The notes beneath the pieces were generated by a model, which ran no database searches, was not told the DNA's origin, and saw nothing but the letters and a program-made list of their open reading frames with translations. This document shows positions 14,415-22,892 of a DNA stretch of 34,879 nucleotides, piece by piece (the stretch's first letter is position 1; the number at the start of each line of letters is the position of its first letter). Location of the stretch: positions 1 through 34,879 of the forward strand of contig JAGTTR010000027.1 in assembly GCA_018223385.1 (NCBI GenBank), read 5' to 3'. Made by a program: the position numbers and the translations under genes. Source of the stretch: Oscillospiraceae bacterium Marseille-Q3528. GTDB taxonomy: Bacteria; Bacillota; Clostridia; Lachnospirales; Lachnospiraceae.

Positions 14415-15582
14415 AGATGCAGACGTAATCGTAATCGGCGGTGGAATCATCGGCTGTTCCGTGACCTACTATCTGAGCAAGATGGGCAAAAAGGTACTCC
14501 TTCTGGAGCGGGAGGATCTGACCCGCGGTTCCGCAGGCGCCACCGACGGTGTGGTAGGCTACCATACGAAAAAACCCGGCAAACAGATGGATCTGGCCGT
14601 GCAGAGCATTGCCATGTTCGAACATCTGGGCGAGGAGCTGGGCATGGATGTGGAATATGAGCTGAAAAGCGGCGGTATGCAGCCGGTAGAAGATAAGATG
14701 CAGTGGGATATCCTGTCCGGCATCGTGGAAGAGCAGAAGAAGAGCGGCGTGGACATCGAGATGATTTCCGCAGAAGAGGCGAGAAAAATCACCCCCCAGC
14801 TGTCCAAGGATATTTACGGAGCCCTATATTCTCCCACCGGCGGCAAGGTCAACCCCATCAAGCTGACGCTGGGCTTTGCCAGAGCAGCCAAGAAGCTGGG
14901 CGCTACCATCCAGATCGAGACAGAAGTCACCGGCATTATCATGGAAGGCAATGCGGTTAAAGGCGTACATACGACGAAAGGCGACTATTTCGCAGACACC
15001 ATCGTCAATGCCTGCGGTTCTTGGGCAGCCTTCACAGCAAAAATGGTGGGCCTGGATATGCCCATCAAGCCGAGAAAGGGACAGCTCATCGTCACCGAGC
15101 CCATTGGCCACTTCATGGACGGCACGCTGCAGTGTGCCCGGTATAACGTGATCAAGTTCCGCCCGGAGACCATCAAGGACGAGAACATCCTGCGGATGGG
15201 TGCCTCTTTGAGCATTGAGCAGACCGAGAGCGGCGGCCTCATCATCGGCGGCACGAGAGAACTGGTGGGATATGACAGAGAGAACTCCCTGGAAGCCATC
15301 GAAGCCATTTTAAAGAGAGCGGTACGGTTTTTCCCGGCACTGAAAGACGTATGCATCATCCGTGCATTTGCGGGCCTTCGTCCGTATACCCCGGATGGCC
15401 TGCCCATCATCGGCAGAGTGGACGGCCTGGAAGGTTTTTACATGGCAGCGGGCCATGAGGGAGACGGCATCGCACTGGCACCCATCACCGGAAAACTGCT
15501 GGCGGAGCAGATCGTCAACGGCAAGGAGTCCTATTCCCTTGATCCGTTCAGCCCCAACCGTTTTCTGGAGGCGCACAATTAA
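14407..15582 (+). CDS. DAO-family FAD oxidoreductase, catalytic subunit (D-amino acid/proline/opine dehydrogenase type)
   Basis: A 391-residue DAO-fold flavoprotein. FAD motif: DVIVIGGGIIGCSVTYYLSK with LLLEREDLTRGSAGATDG (GGGIIG at residues 9-14). Middle: VNACGSWAAF; C-terminal FAD contact: FAGLRPYTPDGLPIIG and AAGHEGDGIALAP. This subunit oxidises the C-N bond of a secondary or D-amino acid to the imine. Relatives include glycine oxidase, sarcosine oxidase beta, HcnC, opine oxidases, D-hydroxyproline dehydrogenase and archaeal L-proline dehydrogenase beta. Substrate cannot be fixed from sequence. Together with the four preceding genes it forms an FAD, FAD/NAD, [2Fe-2S], [4Fe-4S] and BFD complex. 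A strong terminator follows. Confidence 0.87.
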   Translation: MSKDADVIVIGGGIIGCSVTYYLSKMGKKVLLLEREDLTRGSAGATDGVVGYHTKKPGKQMDLAVQSIAMFEHLGEELGMDVEYELKSGGMQPVEDKMQWDILSGIVEEQKKSGVDIEMISAEEARKITPQLSKDIYGALYSPTGGKVNPIKLTLGFARAAKKLGATIQIETEVTGIIMEGNAVKGVHTTKGDYFADTIVNACGSWAAFTAKMVGLDMPIKPRKGQLIVTEPIGHFMDGTLQCARYNVIKFRPETIKDENILRMGASLSIEQTESGGLIIGGTRELVGYDRENSLEAIEAILKRAVRFFPALKDVCIIRAFAGLRPYTPDGLPIIGRVDGLEGFYMAAGHEGDGIALAPITGKLLAEQIVNGKESYSLDPFSPNRFLEAHN

Positions 15583-15601
15583 ATATTAAAAGCATACAAG
15601 G

Positions 15602-15636
15602 CGGCATGCATTCTGAAAAGAATGGATGCCGTTTTT
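15602..15636 (+). terminator. Terminator of the five-gene dehydrogenase operon
   Basis: Thirteen-bp stem CGGCATGCATTCT/AGAATGGATGCCG with one mismatch, GAAA tetraloop, then TTTTTC. Confidence 0.9.
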
Positions 15637-15659
15637 CTGCAAAATACGGGGAGAAAGGG

Positions 15660-15688
15660 TTGAACTAAACGGAAAACTGTGTTTTAAT
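15660..15688 (+). promoter_or_regulatory. Probable promoter of the AraC regulator-permease pair
   Basis: TTGAAC (15660-15665), 17-bp spacer, TTTAAT (15683-15688), about 80 nt before the GTG start at 15768. A TATATT also lies nearby but at poor spacing. Confidence 0.45.
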
Positions 15689-15767
15689 GATATATTATGA
15701 GAGTGTCTATGCACCGAAAGAATAAGGATTCTGCCCTGTCTGGCGGTTTCTTTGAGAGGAGCGTCCC

Positions 15768-16613
15768 GTGTCTATGGAAGTTGGCCATCAGGATGAGTTT
15801 ATACCGATCCAGCGCTGTTATCCGGATGAATATGAGGAATACCAGGTATCCGGTCACTGCTGGAATGACGGCTTCCTTCCCGTGCAGATGTTCCGGATCC
15901 GGTTTCGGAAACGGACGGGTATGGTGCTGTACCCTCACGCCTGCACGCTGCTCTATTTTGAGCGGGGGGCGGACGGTACCGTGCGGATCCGGCTGGTGGG
16001 TCGGGTGACGGAGACCATGTGCACCAGGCAGGAGCCGGGAACCACGTATCTGATGCTGCGGTTTCCGCCCCAGTACACCTTTGAGGCTTTCAAGGGGCAG
16101 ACGAATACGGAACACTATCTGGAGCCGTCCGTGTTCGGGGACTTGACACCGATCCGGCAGGCCATGGATACGAAGGATGCCGATGCGGCCTTTGCCCTGC
16201 TCATGCAGGCCGTGCTGGGCAGCAGCCTGGATTTCCGGGAAAATAAGCTGGTGGACGAATTCGTGTTTGGCAGCCTTTATAATGAAGATAACCTGTCCAT
16301 CGAGGAGATCATCGGCAACATGTCTTATTCGCCGAGGTACATCCGCAGTGTGATCAAGGCGCAGACCGGCATCAACGCCAAGCGGCTGTACGATATCCTG
16401 CGGCTGCAGAACATCATGGAGTCTCAGATTTTTGAGGACGAGGACTCTCTCAACTGCGTGTATGATTTCGGTTTTTATGATCAGGCCCACCTGAACAAAA
16501 ACATCCGGAAGCTGACGGGCTTAAGCTACACTTCCTTCAAGGAGATTCTGAAAGAGAAGAATCAGGTGGAAGAAAAAGATACGAACAAGATAATAACGGG
16601 GGAAAGTTTATGA
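15768..16613 (+). CDS. AraC-family transcriptional regulator
   Basis: A 281-residue regulator. The N-terminal 150 residues form a cupin-like sensing region (RKRTGMVLYPHACTLLYFE, TTYLMLRFPPQYTF). The C-terminal part carries the double helix-turn-helix of AraC/XylS proteins: LSIEEIIGNMSYSPRYIRSVIKAQTG for the first HTH and VYDFGFYDQAHLNKNIRKLTG for the second, which contains the family's F-x-D-x-x-H/xF-like core. The GTG start is preceded by GAGAGGA at 7 nt. Its stop overlaps the permease start (ATGA), so the regulator probably controls uptake of the ligand it senses, and perhaps the adjacent dehydrogenase operon (inference). Confidence 0.85.
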   Translation: MSMEVGHQDEFIPIQRCYPDEYEEYQVSGHCWNDGFLPVQMFRIRFRKRTGMVLYPHACTLLYFERGADGTVRIRLVGRVTETMCTRQEPGTTYLMLRFPPQYTFEAFKGQTNTEHYLEPSVFGDLTPIRQAMDTKDADAAFALLMQAVLGSSLDFRENKLVDEFVFGSLYNEDNLSIEEIIGNMSYSPRYIRSVIKAQTGINAKRLYDILRLQNIMESQIFEDEDSLNCVYDFGFYDQAHLNKNIRKLTGLSYTSFKEILKEKNQVEEKDTNKIITGESL

Positions 16614-18031
16614 TCACAGTTCTGATACCGGTCGGCGTGATGCTGGCTGTCATTTTGTGCAAGAAGATACCGAAGATCGGAGGAAACGTGCAGGTGGCGC
16701 TTGTACTGGCAGGCATCCTTTCTCTGGTTCTCGGAGGTGTTTATCAGCCAACGGCCTGGTGCGGTGCGCTGATCGATGGCGTAGACCGGCTGGCGTGGGT
16801 CATCTGCCTGTCCATTTTCGGCAGTATTTATGCGGAAACACAGGTGCGTCTCGGTACCATGGAGACAGTCATGGGAGCGCTGAAGGCCAAGTTCGGCAAA
16901 TCCCCCCGGGCGCTGGTAATCTGCGTCATTCTGGCGCTGGTCATTGCAGGCTCCCTGCTGGGAGATGCTATCGCAGCTTCCACCGTTATTGGGGTACTGA
17001 CTGTCGGAACGCTGGCTGCCATGGGGCTGTCCCCGGAGCACATTTGCTGCATCATTGTTATGGGTGCATCCATGGGCTCTATTATGCCTCCCATCACCCA
17101 GGCTCTGGCATTGTCTTCCACACTGGTCAACACCGATTCTGAGCCGGTTATCCAGATCGGCTACGTCACTGCACTGATCGTCATCGTCATCGTATGTCTG
17201 TATGTGGTGACCTTCTTCGTGAAAAAAGACATGAAGATCGTGGAGTTTGATGAAAATGGAGAGGAGATCACAGACGAGCGTAAAGCCGGGCAGATCCTGA
17301 GGGAAAACTGGCATTCTCTCATTCCATTGGGGGTACTGATCCTGATCGTACTGTTCCGTACCATCAATGTGGAAGGGCTGAAGTTTGACCTGGTGCCGGA
17401 GCTTCTCGGCAAGATCCAGGTGCTGAAGATCGGAGAGGAATCCATTTCCTTATACAGCTGGCTTTCCCAGGTGACGATCCTGAAGGGACTGTCCAATGGT
17501 ATCGTTCTTTCACTGATTTTCGTGACAATTGTTTCTTTTTTCTTTAAGAAAGTCCGGGAGGACGTGAAAGGCACGCTGATCAGTGGCTTGAAAAAGGTAA
17601 AAGTAACAGCCGGTCTGCAGATGTGTGCAGCGTTTATGCTCGGTTGCTTTTACGCAGGCGGACAGATCACGGCTGTTATGGAATTTGCCCAGGGCCTGAA
17701 TGTCAATGTACTGAAATTCGGCGGTGCGGCAGCGATGATGCTCATCGGTATGCTCACCGGTTCCCAATCCACCGCCCAGAACGTGGTATTCTCGTTCTTT
17801 GGCCCGGCACTGGTGACCATCGGCCTGAATCCGACGTATGTGGCAGTGGCAGGTGCCAATCTGGCGGCAGCAGGGCAGGGACTTCCGCCGGCAGACCTGA
17901 CCACCTTCGTTGTGGCAGGTATCGTAGGCGGTATGCTGGGCAAGAAAGTAGACCCGGTAAAATCCATGCTCCTCATGGTGCCCATGTGCTTTTTGTTCGC
18001 AGCCATTGGGATGGTATTTTTGTACTTGTAA
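16610..18031 (+). CDS. TRAP large-permease (DctM)-like/IT-superfamily transporter
   Basis: A 473-residue, highly hydrophobic protein with about a dozen predicted helices. Two re-entrant-loop style motifs are visible: ASMGSIMPPITQAL in the first half and AAAGQGLPPADLTTF in the second, resembling the paired substrate loops of DctM and other ion-transporter-superfamily permeases. A charged cytoplasmic loop of about 40 residues (FDENGEEITDERKAGQ) separates the halves. No DctP binding protein or DctQ small subunit lies nearby, so it may act alone as a carboxylate or amino-acid permease; the precise family call is less certain than the transporter call. Its start overlaps the AraC gene. A terminator follows. 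Confidence 0.7.
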   Translation: MITVLIPVGVMLAVILCKKIPKIGGNVQVALVLAGILSLVLGGVYQPTAWCGALIDGVDRLAWVICLSIFGSIYAETQVRLGTMETVMGALKAKFGKSPRALVICVILALVIAGSLLGDAIAASTVIGVLTVGTLAAMGLSPEHICCIIVMGASMGSIMPPITQALALSSTLVNTDSEPVIQIGYVTALIVIVIVCLYVVTFFVKKDMKIVEFDENGEEITDERKAGQILRENWHSLIPLGVLILIVLFRTINVEGLKFDLVPELLGKIQVLKIGEESISLYSWLSQVTILKGLSNGIVLSLIFVTIVSFFFKKVREDVKGTLISGLKKVKVTAGLQMCAAFMLGCFYAGGQITAVMEFAQGLNVNVLKFGGAAAMMLIGMLTGSQSTAQNVVFSFFGPALVTIGLNPTYVAVAGANLAAAGQGLPPADLTTFVVAGIVGGMLGKKVDPVKSMLLMVPMCFLFAAIGMVFLYL

Positions 18032-18047
18032 GTTGAATATTTGAGAC

Positions 18048-18082
18048 AAAGGGGGACTGCATATGCGCGGCCTCCCTTTTCT
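18048..18082 (+). terminator. Terminator after the permease gene
   Basis: Stem AAAGGG(GG)/(CT)CCCTTT with a loop of about 15-17 nt containing CATATGCGCGG, followed by TTTTCTTTAT. Confidence 0.7.
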
Positions 18083-18182
18083 TTATAGCAGGAAATGAAG
18101 GAAACTCTTAGAGAGGGATATGTTTCCTGTGTGAGACATCGGTAGAATTGATTTGATAACTTGTGATTTGGGAGGAATGAAA

Positions 18183-18989
18183 ATGAAAGCAGCAGTGATG
18201 ATCAGTGACGGAAGAATGCAGGTAATCGCAGCAAGACTGGAAGAACTGGGAATGGACATGATGCGGGCCACAGATACCGCATCCATGCAGGCGGTGGAGG
18301 AAGCGGCGCCGACGCTGGATTTCCTTCTTCTGCCCATCCGGGGCGTGGACGGGGCGGGCATGGTGCATATCCCCGGCGTGGATTATCCGGCGGGAACCAT
18401 ATTGGAGCGGTTAAAGCCGGAGGCAGTCCTGCTCACCGGTCTGCACACCGATTATCTGCATGCACTGGACCGGCCGGTATTCTGCTATTATGACGACGCC
18501 CAGGTGCGGGAGGAGAACACGGCGCTGACGGCGGAGGGTCTTCTCTATTATTTCATGCAGGTGACGCCGAAGAGCATTTATGAGTATACGGTGGACATCA
18601 TCGGCTACGGCCATGTGGGCAGAAAAACGGCGGAGCTGTTTGAACGGATCGGCATTGCCGTGCGGGTGGTGACGGACGAGATGCCGGAGGAGGGCGGCAT
18701 TCCCATGATCGCCTACGACCACTGGAAAAACGGAAAGTCCTGCAGCGTCATCATCAACACAGCGCCCAGCACGGTCATCACCAAAACCATGGCAGAGCAT
18801 TTTCAGCCGGGCACCATCATCATCGACATTGCCAGCAACCAGGTGGGGGTGGAGCCTGCTGTATACGAAATGCCGCATATTTGTGTGAAAGCAGCGCCGG
18901 GACTGCCGGGGCTGGTGGCAGAGCAGTCTGCTGGAGAGATCCTGGCGGATTATATTGAAAGGAATTTTCTCAAAAAGACTGGTTTTTAA
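18183..18989 (+). CDS. Dipicolinate synthase subunit A (DpaA/SpoVFA)-like NAD(P)-binding protein
   Basis: A 268-residue protein, start at 18183 because GGGAGGA lies 6 nt upstream, whereas the ATG at 18177 would abut it. N-terminal domain: MISDGRMQVIAARLEELGMD, a DpaA-like flavodoxin-type lead. Middle: DFLLLPIRGVDG. The C-terminal Rossmann domain has IDIIGYGHVGRKTAELF-type sequence (GYGHVG) and a closing region IDIASNQVGVEP. In sporulating Bacillota DpaA with DpaB oxidises a lysine-pathway intermediate to dipicolinate. Here no dpaB is adjacent, so it may serve sporulation with a remote partner, as in clostridia, or a related dehydrogenase reaction. It is 45 bp upstream of the TrpR-like gene. 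Confidence 0.72.
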   Translation: MKAAVMISDGRMQVIAARLEELGMDMMRATDTASMQAVEEAAPTLDFLLLPIRGVDGAGMVHIPGVDYPAGTILERLKPEAVLLTGLHTDYLHALDRPVFCYYDDAQVREENTALTAEGLLYYFMQVTPKSIYEYTVDIIGYGHVGRKTAELFERIGIAVRVVTDEMPEEGGIPMIAYDHWKNGKSCSVIINTAPSTVITKTMAEHFQPGTIIIDIASNQVGVEPAVYEMPHICVKAAPGLPGLVAEQSAGEILADYIERNFLKKTGF

Positions 18990-19034
18990 AACTTTACTGT
19001 GGTAAAATGGAGACAGTGTACAGGAGGGAAGAGC

Positions 19035-19337
19035 ATGAATAAAAAGTTAAGAACCGAAGCCGTGGACTTTCTGTTCGATGCGGTGCTCAGTCTGAAAGAC
19101 AGAGAAGAGTGTTATACCTTTTTTGAAGATGTATGCACGATCAATGAGATCTTATCACTGTCCCAGCGGTTTGAGGTGGCAAAGATGCTCCGGGAGCAGA
19201 AGACCTATCTGGAAATTGCAGAGAAGACCGGTGCTTCCACCGCGACCATCAGCCGGGTGAACCGGTCATTGAACTATGGCAACGATGGCTACGATATGGT
19301 ATTTCAGAGGCTGGAGGCTGAGAAGGGCCAGGAGTAG
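19035..19337 (+). CDS. YerC/YecD-family TrpR-related DNA-binding protein
   Basis: A 100-residue helical protein; start at 19035 is set by AGGAGGGAAG 4-5 nt upstream. Family features: EAVDFLFDAVLSLKDREECYTFFEDVCTINEI, then the helix-turn-helix LSQRFEVAKMLREQKTYLEIAEKTGASTATISRVNRSL, whose second helix is STATISRV. Length matches the YerC group (about 100). These are Trp-repressor-fold regulators without the tryptophan pocket conserved; targets are mostly unknown. A strong terminator follows at 19480. Confidence 0.88.
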   Translation: MNKKLRTEAVDFLFDAVLSLKDREECYTFFEDVCTINEILSLSQRFEVAKMLREQKTYLEIAEKTGASTATISRVNRSLNYGNDGYDMVFQRLEAEKGQE

Positions 19338-19479
19338 GTGTCGAATACTGAAAGCATGCAGCAGGCGGTCATCTGTCGGGCAATGAAAATTCGTTTATCA
19401 GCGAAAATGCGTTGCAGATCAGGATGTCTGTGCAGTCAACAGTATGGAACAGAACAAGGAAAATACGGAAGAAATAAAG

Positions 19480-19534
19480 AAGAACCCTGTATCAGCCTGG
19501 CATGTGCAGCCAGACAATGATGGGGTTCTTTTTT
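19480..19534 (+). terminator. Terminator after the TrpR-like gene
   Basis: Perfect 8-bp stem AAGAACCC/GGGTTCTT (19480-19487 with 19523-19530) enclosing a second hairpin CTGGC/GCCAG, followed by a T-run. The remainder of 19338-19637 shows no gene I can support. Confidence 0.75.
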
Positions 19535-19637
19535 ATATGATAGGAAAGACTGAAGTGGAACGTAGACGCGCTCGGCGCCATGATGTGCGTACTTTGCCGT
19601 GCGAAAAAACAGAGAATGCCGGTTGCGTCGCTGATGC

Positions 19638-20228
19638 TTACTTGGTAAGAACGGTATCAATCAGTTTTTCAATGAGCTGTTTTTTCATATATACATCAAA
19701 GCTCATGAGGCAGATGAAGGAAAACAGCTGCAGCAGATCCTGATCTTCTCCATCCACGTCCTGGAACGTCTTTTCGGCGCAGGAAAGCTTCGCCAGCAGA
19801 TCCTCCTGCAGCAGGTCGATCTGCTCCTTCTCCAGGCTGAACACTTCCTCGTAAACGTCTTCCAGTTTCATGGAACCGCCCTCCGGGAAAAAATGGGAAG
19901 AGATGGGCTCCAGCACCTTCTGGATATCACCGATGGACAGAATATTTTTAAAATAATAAATAAAAATCAGAAGGAGCATATGCTCTTTGGAATACTTCTT
20001 CTTCACCGGCGGCGGAAGCAGGTCGTTCTTCGCATAGTTGTTGATCATTGTCTTGGTAAGGATCTTATCGTTATCGTAGCGGCGGCTCTTGGCCAGACGC
20101 TTGTCCATGAAAGTCGTCACCTGATCCATATATAAATCAATGTTCGGAATCTCCGAGGGCCGGATATAATCCAGAGTGGAAAAATTGTCCCGGATGGCCG
20201 CAAGGAGCTCTTCTTTGTTCATTGCCAT
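19638..20228 (-). CDS. DUF1836-family protein
   Basis: A 196-residue protein on the reverse strand, start at 20228 with GAGGTG 7 nt upstream. The DUF1836 core is visible: RPSEIPNIDLYMDQVTTFMD, LTKTMINNYAKNDLLPPPVKKKYSKEHMLLL and FKNILSIGDIQKVL. The order of motifs resembles a MerR-type winged helix (Y-x-x-x-x-L-P-P then a helix bundle), so DNA binding is plausible but unproven for the family. The C-terminal half is helical and acidic. It is transcribed opposite to its neighbours and divergently from pcrA. Confidence 0.85.
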   Translation of the reverse strand: MAMNKEELLAAIRDNFSTLDYIRPSEIPNIDLYMDQVTTFMDKRLAKSRRYDNDKILTKTMINNYAKNDLLPPPVKKKYSKEHMLLLIFIYYFKNILSIGDIQKVLEPISSHFFPEGGSMKLEDVYEEVFSLEKEQIDLLQEDLLAKLSCAEKTFQDVDGEDQDLLQLFSFICLMSFDVYMKKQLIEKLIDTVLTK

Positions 20229-20455
20229 AATTTTTCACCTCACATACACATTATATAGTAATGAAAACCAGATGACAAGCTTTTTGTTGCAGTTCGTCGG
20301 TGGAATCCTTACGGTTTTCTTAAATGTAATCAGGACAAGGGAATTGTAACCAGGTTGGGATGAACAGTGATGCTAACTTGGGGGTGACAGAATTTTGCAG
20401 ATATATTATAATGATAGACATGGTTCCGGGGAAGGAACCGGACAGGCGGTGTAAT

Positions 20456-22675
20456 ATGAGTATTTATGACAGTTTAAATAAAGAACAGAAGGAGGCGGTG
20501 CTCTGCACGGAGGGGCCGCTTCTGATTTTGGCGGGAGCCGGATCGGGCAAGACCCGGGTGCTGACCCACCGGACGGCATATCTGATCGAGGAGTGCGGGG
20601 TGAATCCGTGGAACATTCTGGCCATTACCTTTACCAACAAGGCGGCGGGAGAGATGCGGGAGAGGATAGACAAGATCGTGGAATTCGGTTCCTCTGCCGT
20701 TTGGGTGAGTACTTTCCATTCGGCCTGCGTGCGTATCCTGCGAAGATACATTGACCGGATCGGCTACGGGACGAACTTTACCATTTATGATGCGGAAGAT
20801 CAGAAAACTGTCATGCGGGACGTGTGTAAGAGGCTGAACATCGATACAAAGCTCATGAAGGAGAAAATGATCCTGGGACAGATTTCTTCGGCAAAAGATG
20901 AGCTCATCGACCCGGACGAGATGGAGCTGCGGGCGGAAGGGGATTTTAATCGAAAAAAAATCGCGCTGGCGTACCGGGAATACCAGAATCAGTTAAAACG
21001 GAGCAATGCGCTGGATTTTGACGATCTCATCATGAAAACGGTGGAACTGTTCTGGCGGGCACCGGATGTGCTGGAATCGTACCAGGAGCGTTTTCGCTAT
21101 ATCATGGTGGATGAGTATCAGGATACCAACACGGCACAGTTCAAGCTGGTAAGCCTTCTGGCGGGCAAATACCGGAATCTGTGCGTGGTGGGTGACGATG
21201 ACCAGTCCATTTATAAATTCCGGGGCGCCAACATCGGCAATATCCTGAATTTCGAGCAGATTTTTCCGGATGCTACCGTCATCAAGCTGGAACAGAATTA
21301 CCGTTCCACCCAGAACATCCTGGATGCGGCCAACGATGTGATCCACAACAACAAAGGGCGGAAAGATAAGCGGCTCTGGACGGAAAATCCGGCAGGGGAT
21401 AAAATTGCCCTGCGCAATTTCGACAATGCGTACGAAGAGGCGGATTACATATGCGGCGACATCCGCAGCCGGGTGCGGGACGGGGAATATACCTACCATG
21501 ACTGCGCGATCCTTTACCGCACCAATGCCCAGTCCCGTCTGTTTGAGGAACGGTTTGTGAACATGAATGTGCCTTATAAGATCGTCGGTGGTGTGAACTT
21601 CTATTCCCGGAAAGAGATCAAGGACGTGCTGGCCTATCTGAAAACCATTGACAACGGCAAGGACGATCTGGCAGTGCGCCGGATCATCAACGTGCCCAAG
21701 CGGGGCATCGGGGCCACGACCCTGAACCGGGTGGCAGATTTTGCCGAGGGGAACGGCATGAGCTTCTATGAAGCGCTGGAAATTGCCGAGGAGATCCCCA
21801 CCCTTGGAAAAAGCGGTGTGAAGATCCGGCCCTTTACCGATATGATCCACACCTTCCGGGTGCGCAAGGGTTCCCTGACCCTGCGGGAGCTGGTGGATGA
21901 AGTGCTGGAAAACACTGGCTATGTGAAAGAGCTGGAAGCTGAGGGCACCGACGAGGCACAGGCCCGGATCGAAAACATCGACGAGCTGCTTTCCAAGGTG
22001 ACAGCATATCAGGAGCAGCACCAGACGGCGGAGGATCCGGCCACTCTAAGCGGTTTCCTGGAGGAAGTGGCACTGGTGGCGGATGTGGATTCCCTGGATC
22101 CGGACAGCGACTATGTGGTGCTCATGACGCTGCACAGCGCCAAGGGACTGGAATTCCCCAATGTTTACATGGCGGGCATGGAGGATGGCCTTTTCCCAAG
22201 CTATATGACCATCACATCCGATGATCCGTCGGAGCTGGAAGAAGAGCGGCGGCTCTGCTACGTGGGCATCACCCGGGCCATGCGGCATCTGACCTTAAGC
22301 TACGCCCGGATGCGGATGATCCGCGGAGAAAACCGGTTCAGCAAGATTTCCCGTTTTGTCAAGGAAATCCCTACAGAGCTGGTGGAGATGGGCGGCATCC
22401 CCATGCCCAAGGAAAAAGAAATCCCGCGGCAGAACGTTTACCAGCAGGCCAAAAGCGCTTTTCATATGAAAGCTTTCGAGACAAAGCAGTTCACTGTGAC
22501 AAAGGCGGCGGCGCTGGACTATGAGGTGGGGGACACTGTAAAGCATATCAAATTCGGCATTGGCATCGTGGAGGCCATCACCGAGGGCGGCCGGGACTAC
22601 GAGGTAACGGTCAATTTTGAAAAATTCGGGACAAAGAAAATGTTTGCCTCCTTTGCCAAGCTGAAAAAAATATAA
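20456..22675 (+). CDS. pcrA: ATP-dependent DNA helicase PcrA/UvrD family
   Basis: A 739-residue superfamily 1A helicase, the usual PcrA length. The start at 20456 (MSIYDSLNKEQKEAV) is chosen from family length and alignment; earlier in-frame starts add an unrelated leader. Motifs: Walker A GAGSGKTR (residues 27-34), motif II VDEYQDTN, motif III GDDDQSIYKFRGA, motif IV NYRST, motif V TLHSAKGLEFPNVY, motif VI ERRLCYVGITRA. The C-terminal 50 residues (VGDTVKHIKFGIGIV to FASFAKLKKI) form the KOW/Tudor-like tail that binds RNA polymerase in PcrA. Role: 3'-5' unwinding in repair, replication-transcription conflict and plasmid replication. Confidence 0.95.
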   Translation: MSIYDSLNKEQKEAVLCTEGPLLILAGAGSGKTRVLTHRTAYLIEECGVNPWNILAITFTNKAAGEMRERIDKIVEFGSSAVWVSTFHSACVRILRRYIDRIGYGTNFTIYDAEDQKTVMRDVCKRLNIDTKLMKEKMILGQISSAKDELIDPDEMELRAEGDFNRKKIALAYREYQNQLKRSNALDFDDLIMKTVELFWRAPDVLESYQERFRYIMVDEYQDTNTAQFKLVSLLAGKYRNLCVVGDDDQSIYKFRGANIGNILNFEQIFPDATVIKLEQNYRSTQNILDAANDVIHNNKGRKDKRLWTENPAGDKIALRNFDNAYEEADYICGDIRSRVRDGEYTYHDCAILYRTNAQSRLFEERFVNMNVPYKIVGGVNFYSRKEIKDVLAYLKTIDNGKDDLAVRRIINVPKRGIGATTLNRVADFAEGNGMSFYEALEIAEEIPTLGKSGVKIRPFTDMIHTFRVRKGSLTLRELVDEVLENTGYVKELEAEGTDEAQARIENIDELLSKVTAYQEQHQTAEDPATLSGFLEEVALVADVDSLDPDSDYVVLMTLHSAKGLEFPNVYMAGMEDGLFPSYMTITSDDPSELEEERRLCYVGITRAMRHLTLSYARMRMIRGENRFSKISRFVKEIPTELVEMGGIPMPKEKEIPRQNVYQQAKSAFHMKAFETKQFTVTKAAALDYEVGDTVKHIKFGIGIVEAITEGGRDYEVTVNFEKFGTKKMFASFAKLKKI

Positions 22676-22694
22676 AAATATAAATATACGTGAG

Positions 22695-22770
22695 CCGTTC
22701 ACAATATGTGCAGTTCATTTTTGCTCATGAGAAGGCGCTCCCTTCCCATAGGAATATTTGCGTGAACTGG
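22695..22770. repeat. Short intergenic repeat with terminal inverted repeats (copy 3)
   Basis: It begins CCGTTCAC (22695-22702) and ends GTGAACTGG (22762-22770), an imperfect terminal inverted repeat, and contains GCAGTTCATTTTTGCTCATG matching 12041-12060 at 18 of 20 positions. Located between pcrA and the small membrane protein gene. Confidence 0.5.
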
Positions 22771-22834
22771 AAAATAAAAATTCTGTTAATAATGAAAATT
22801 CTTTTAGGAAAATATAGTAAAATACAGGGCGAAG

Positions 22835-22843
22835 TGATATAAT
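22835..22843 (+). promoter_or_regulatory. Extended -10 promoter of the small acidic membrane protein
   Basis: TGATATAAT is a perfect TGn-TATAAT extended -10 element 50 nt before the start codon. No good -35 lies at 17 bp, as is usual for extended -10 promoters. Confidence 0.6.
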
Positions 22844-22892
22844 ACACTCATAAAAAGCGAGGCATTCTTGGCAGGAAAGGACGTAGATATCA

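Noticed and set aside
19338..19520. Small forward frame after the TrpR-like gene
   Set aside because: No ribosome site, unusual composition, and it runs into the terminator stem.
20360..20455. Longer pcrA start
   Set aside because: The extra 32 residues do not resemble the family and the normal PcrA N-terminus begins at 20456.
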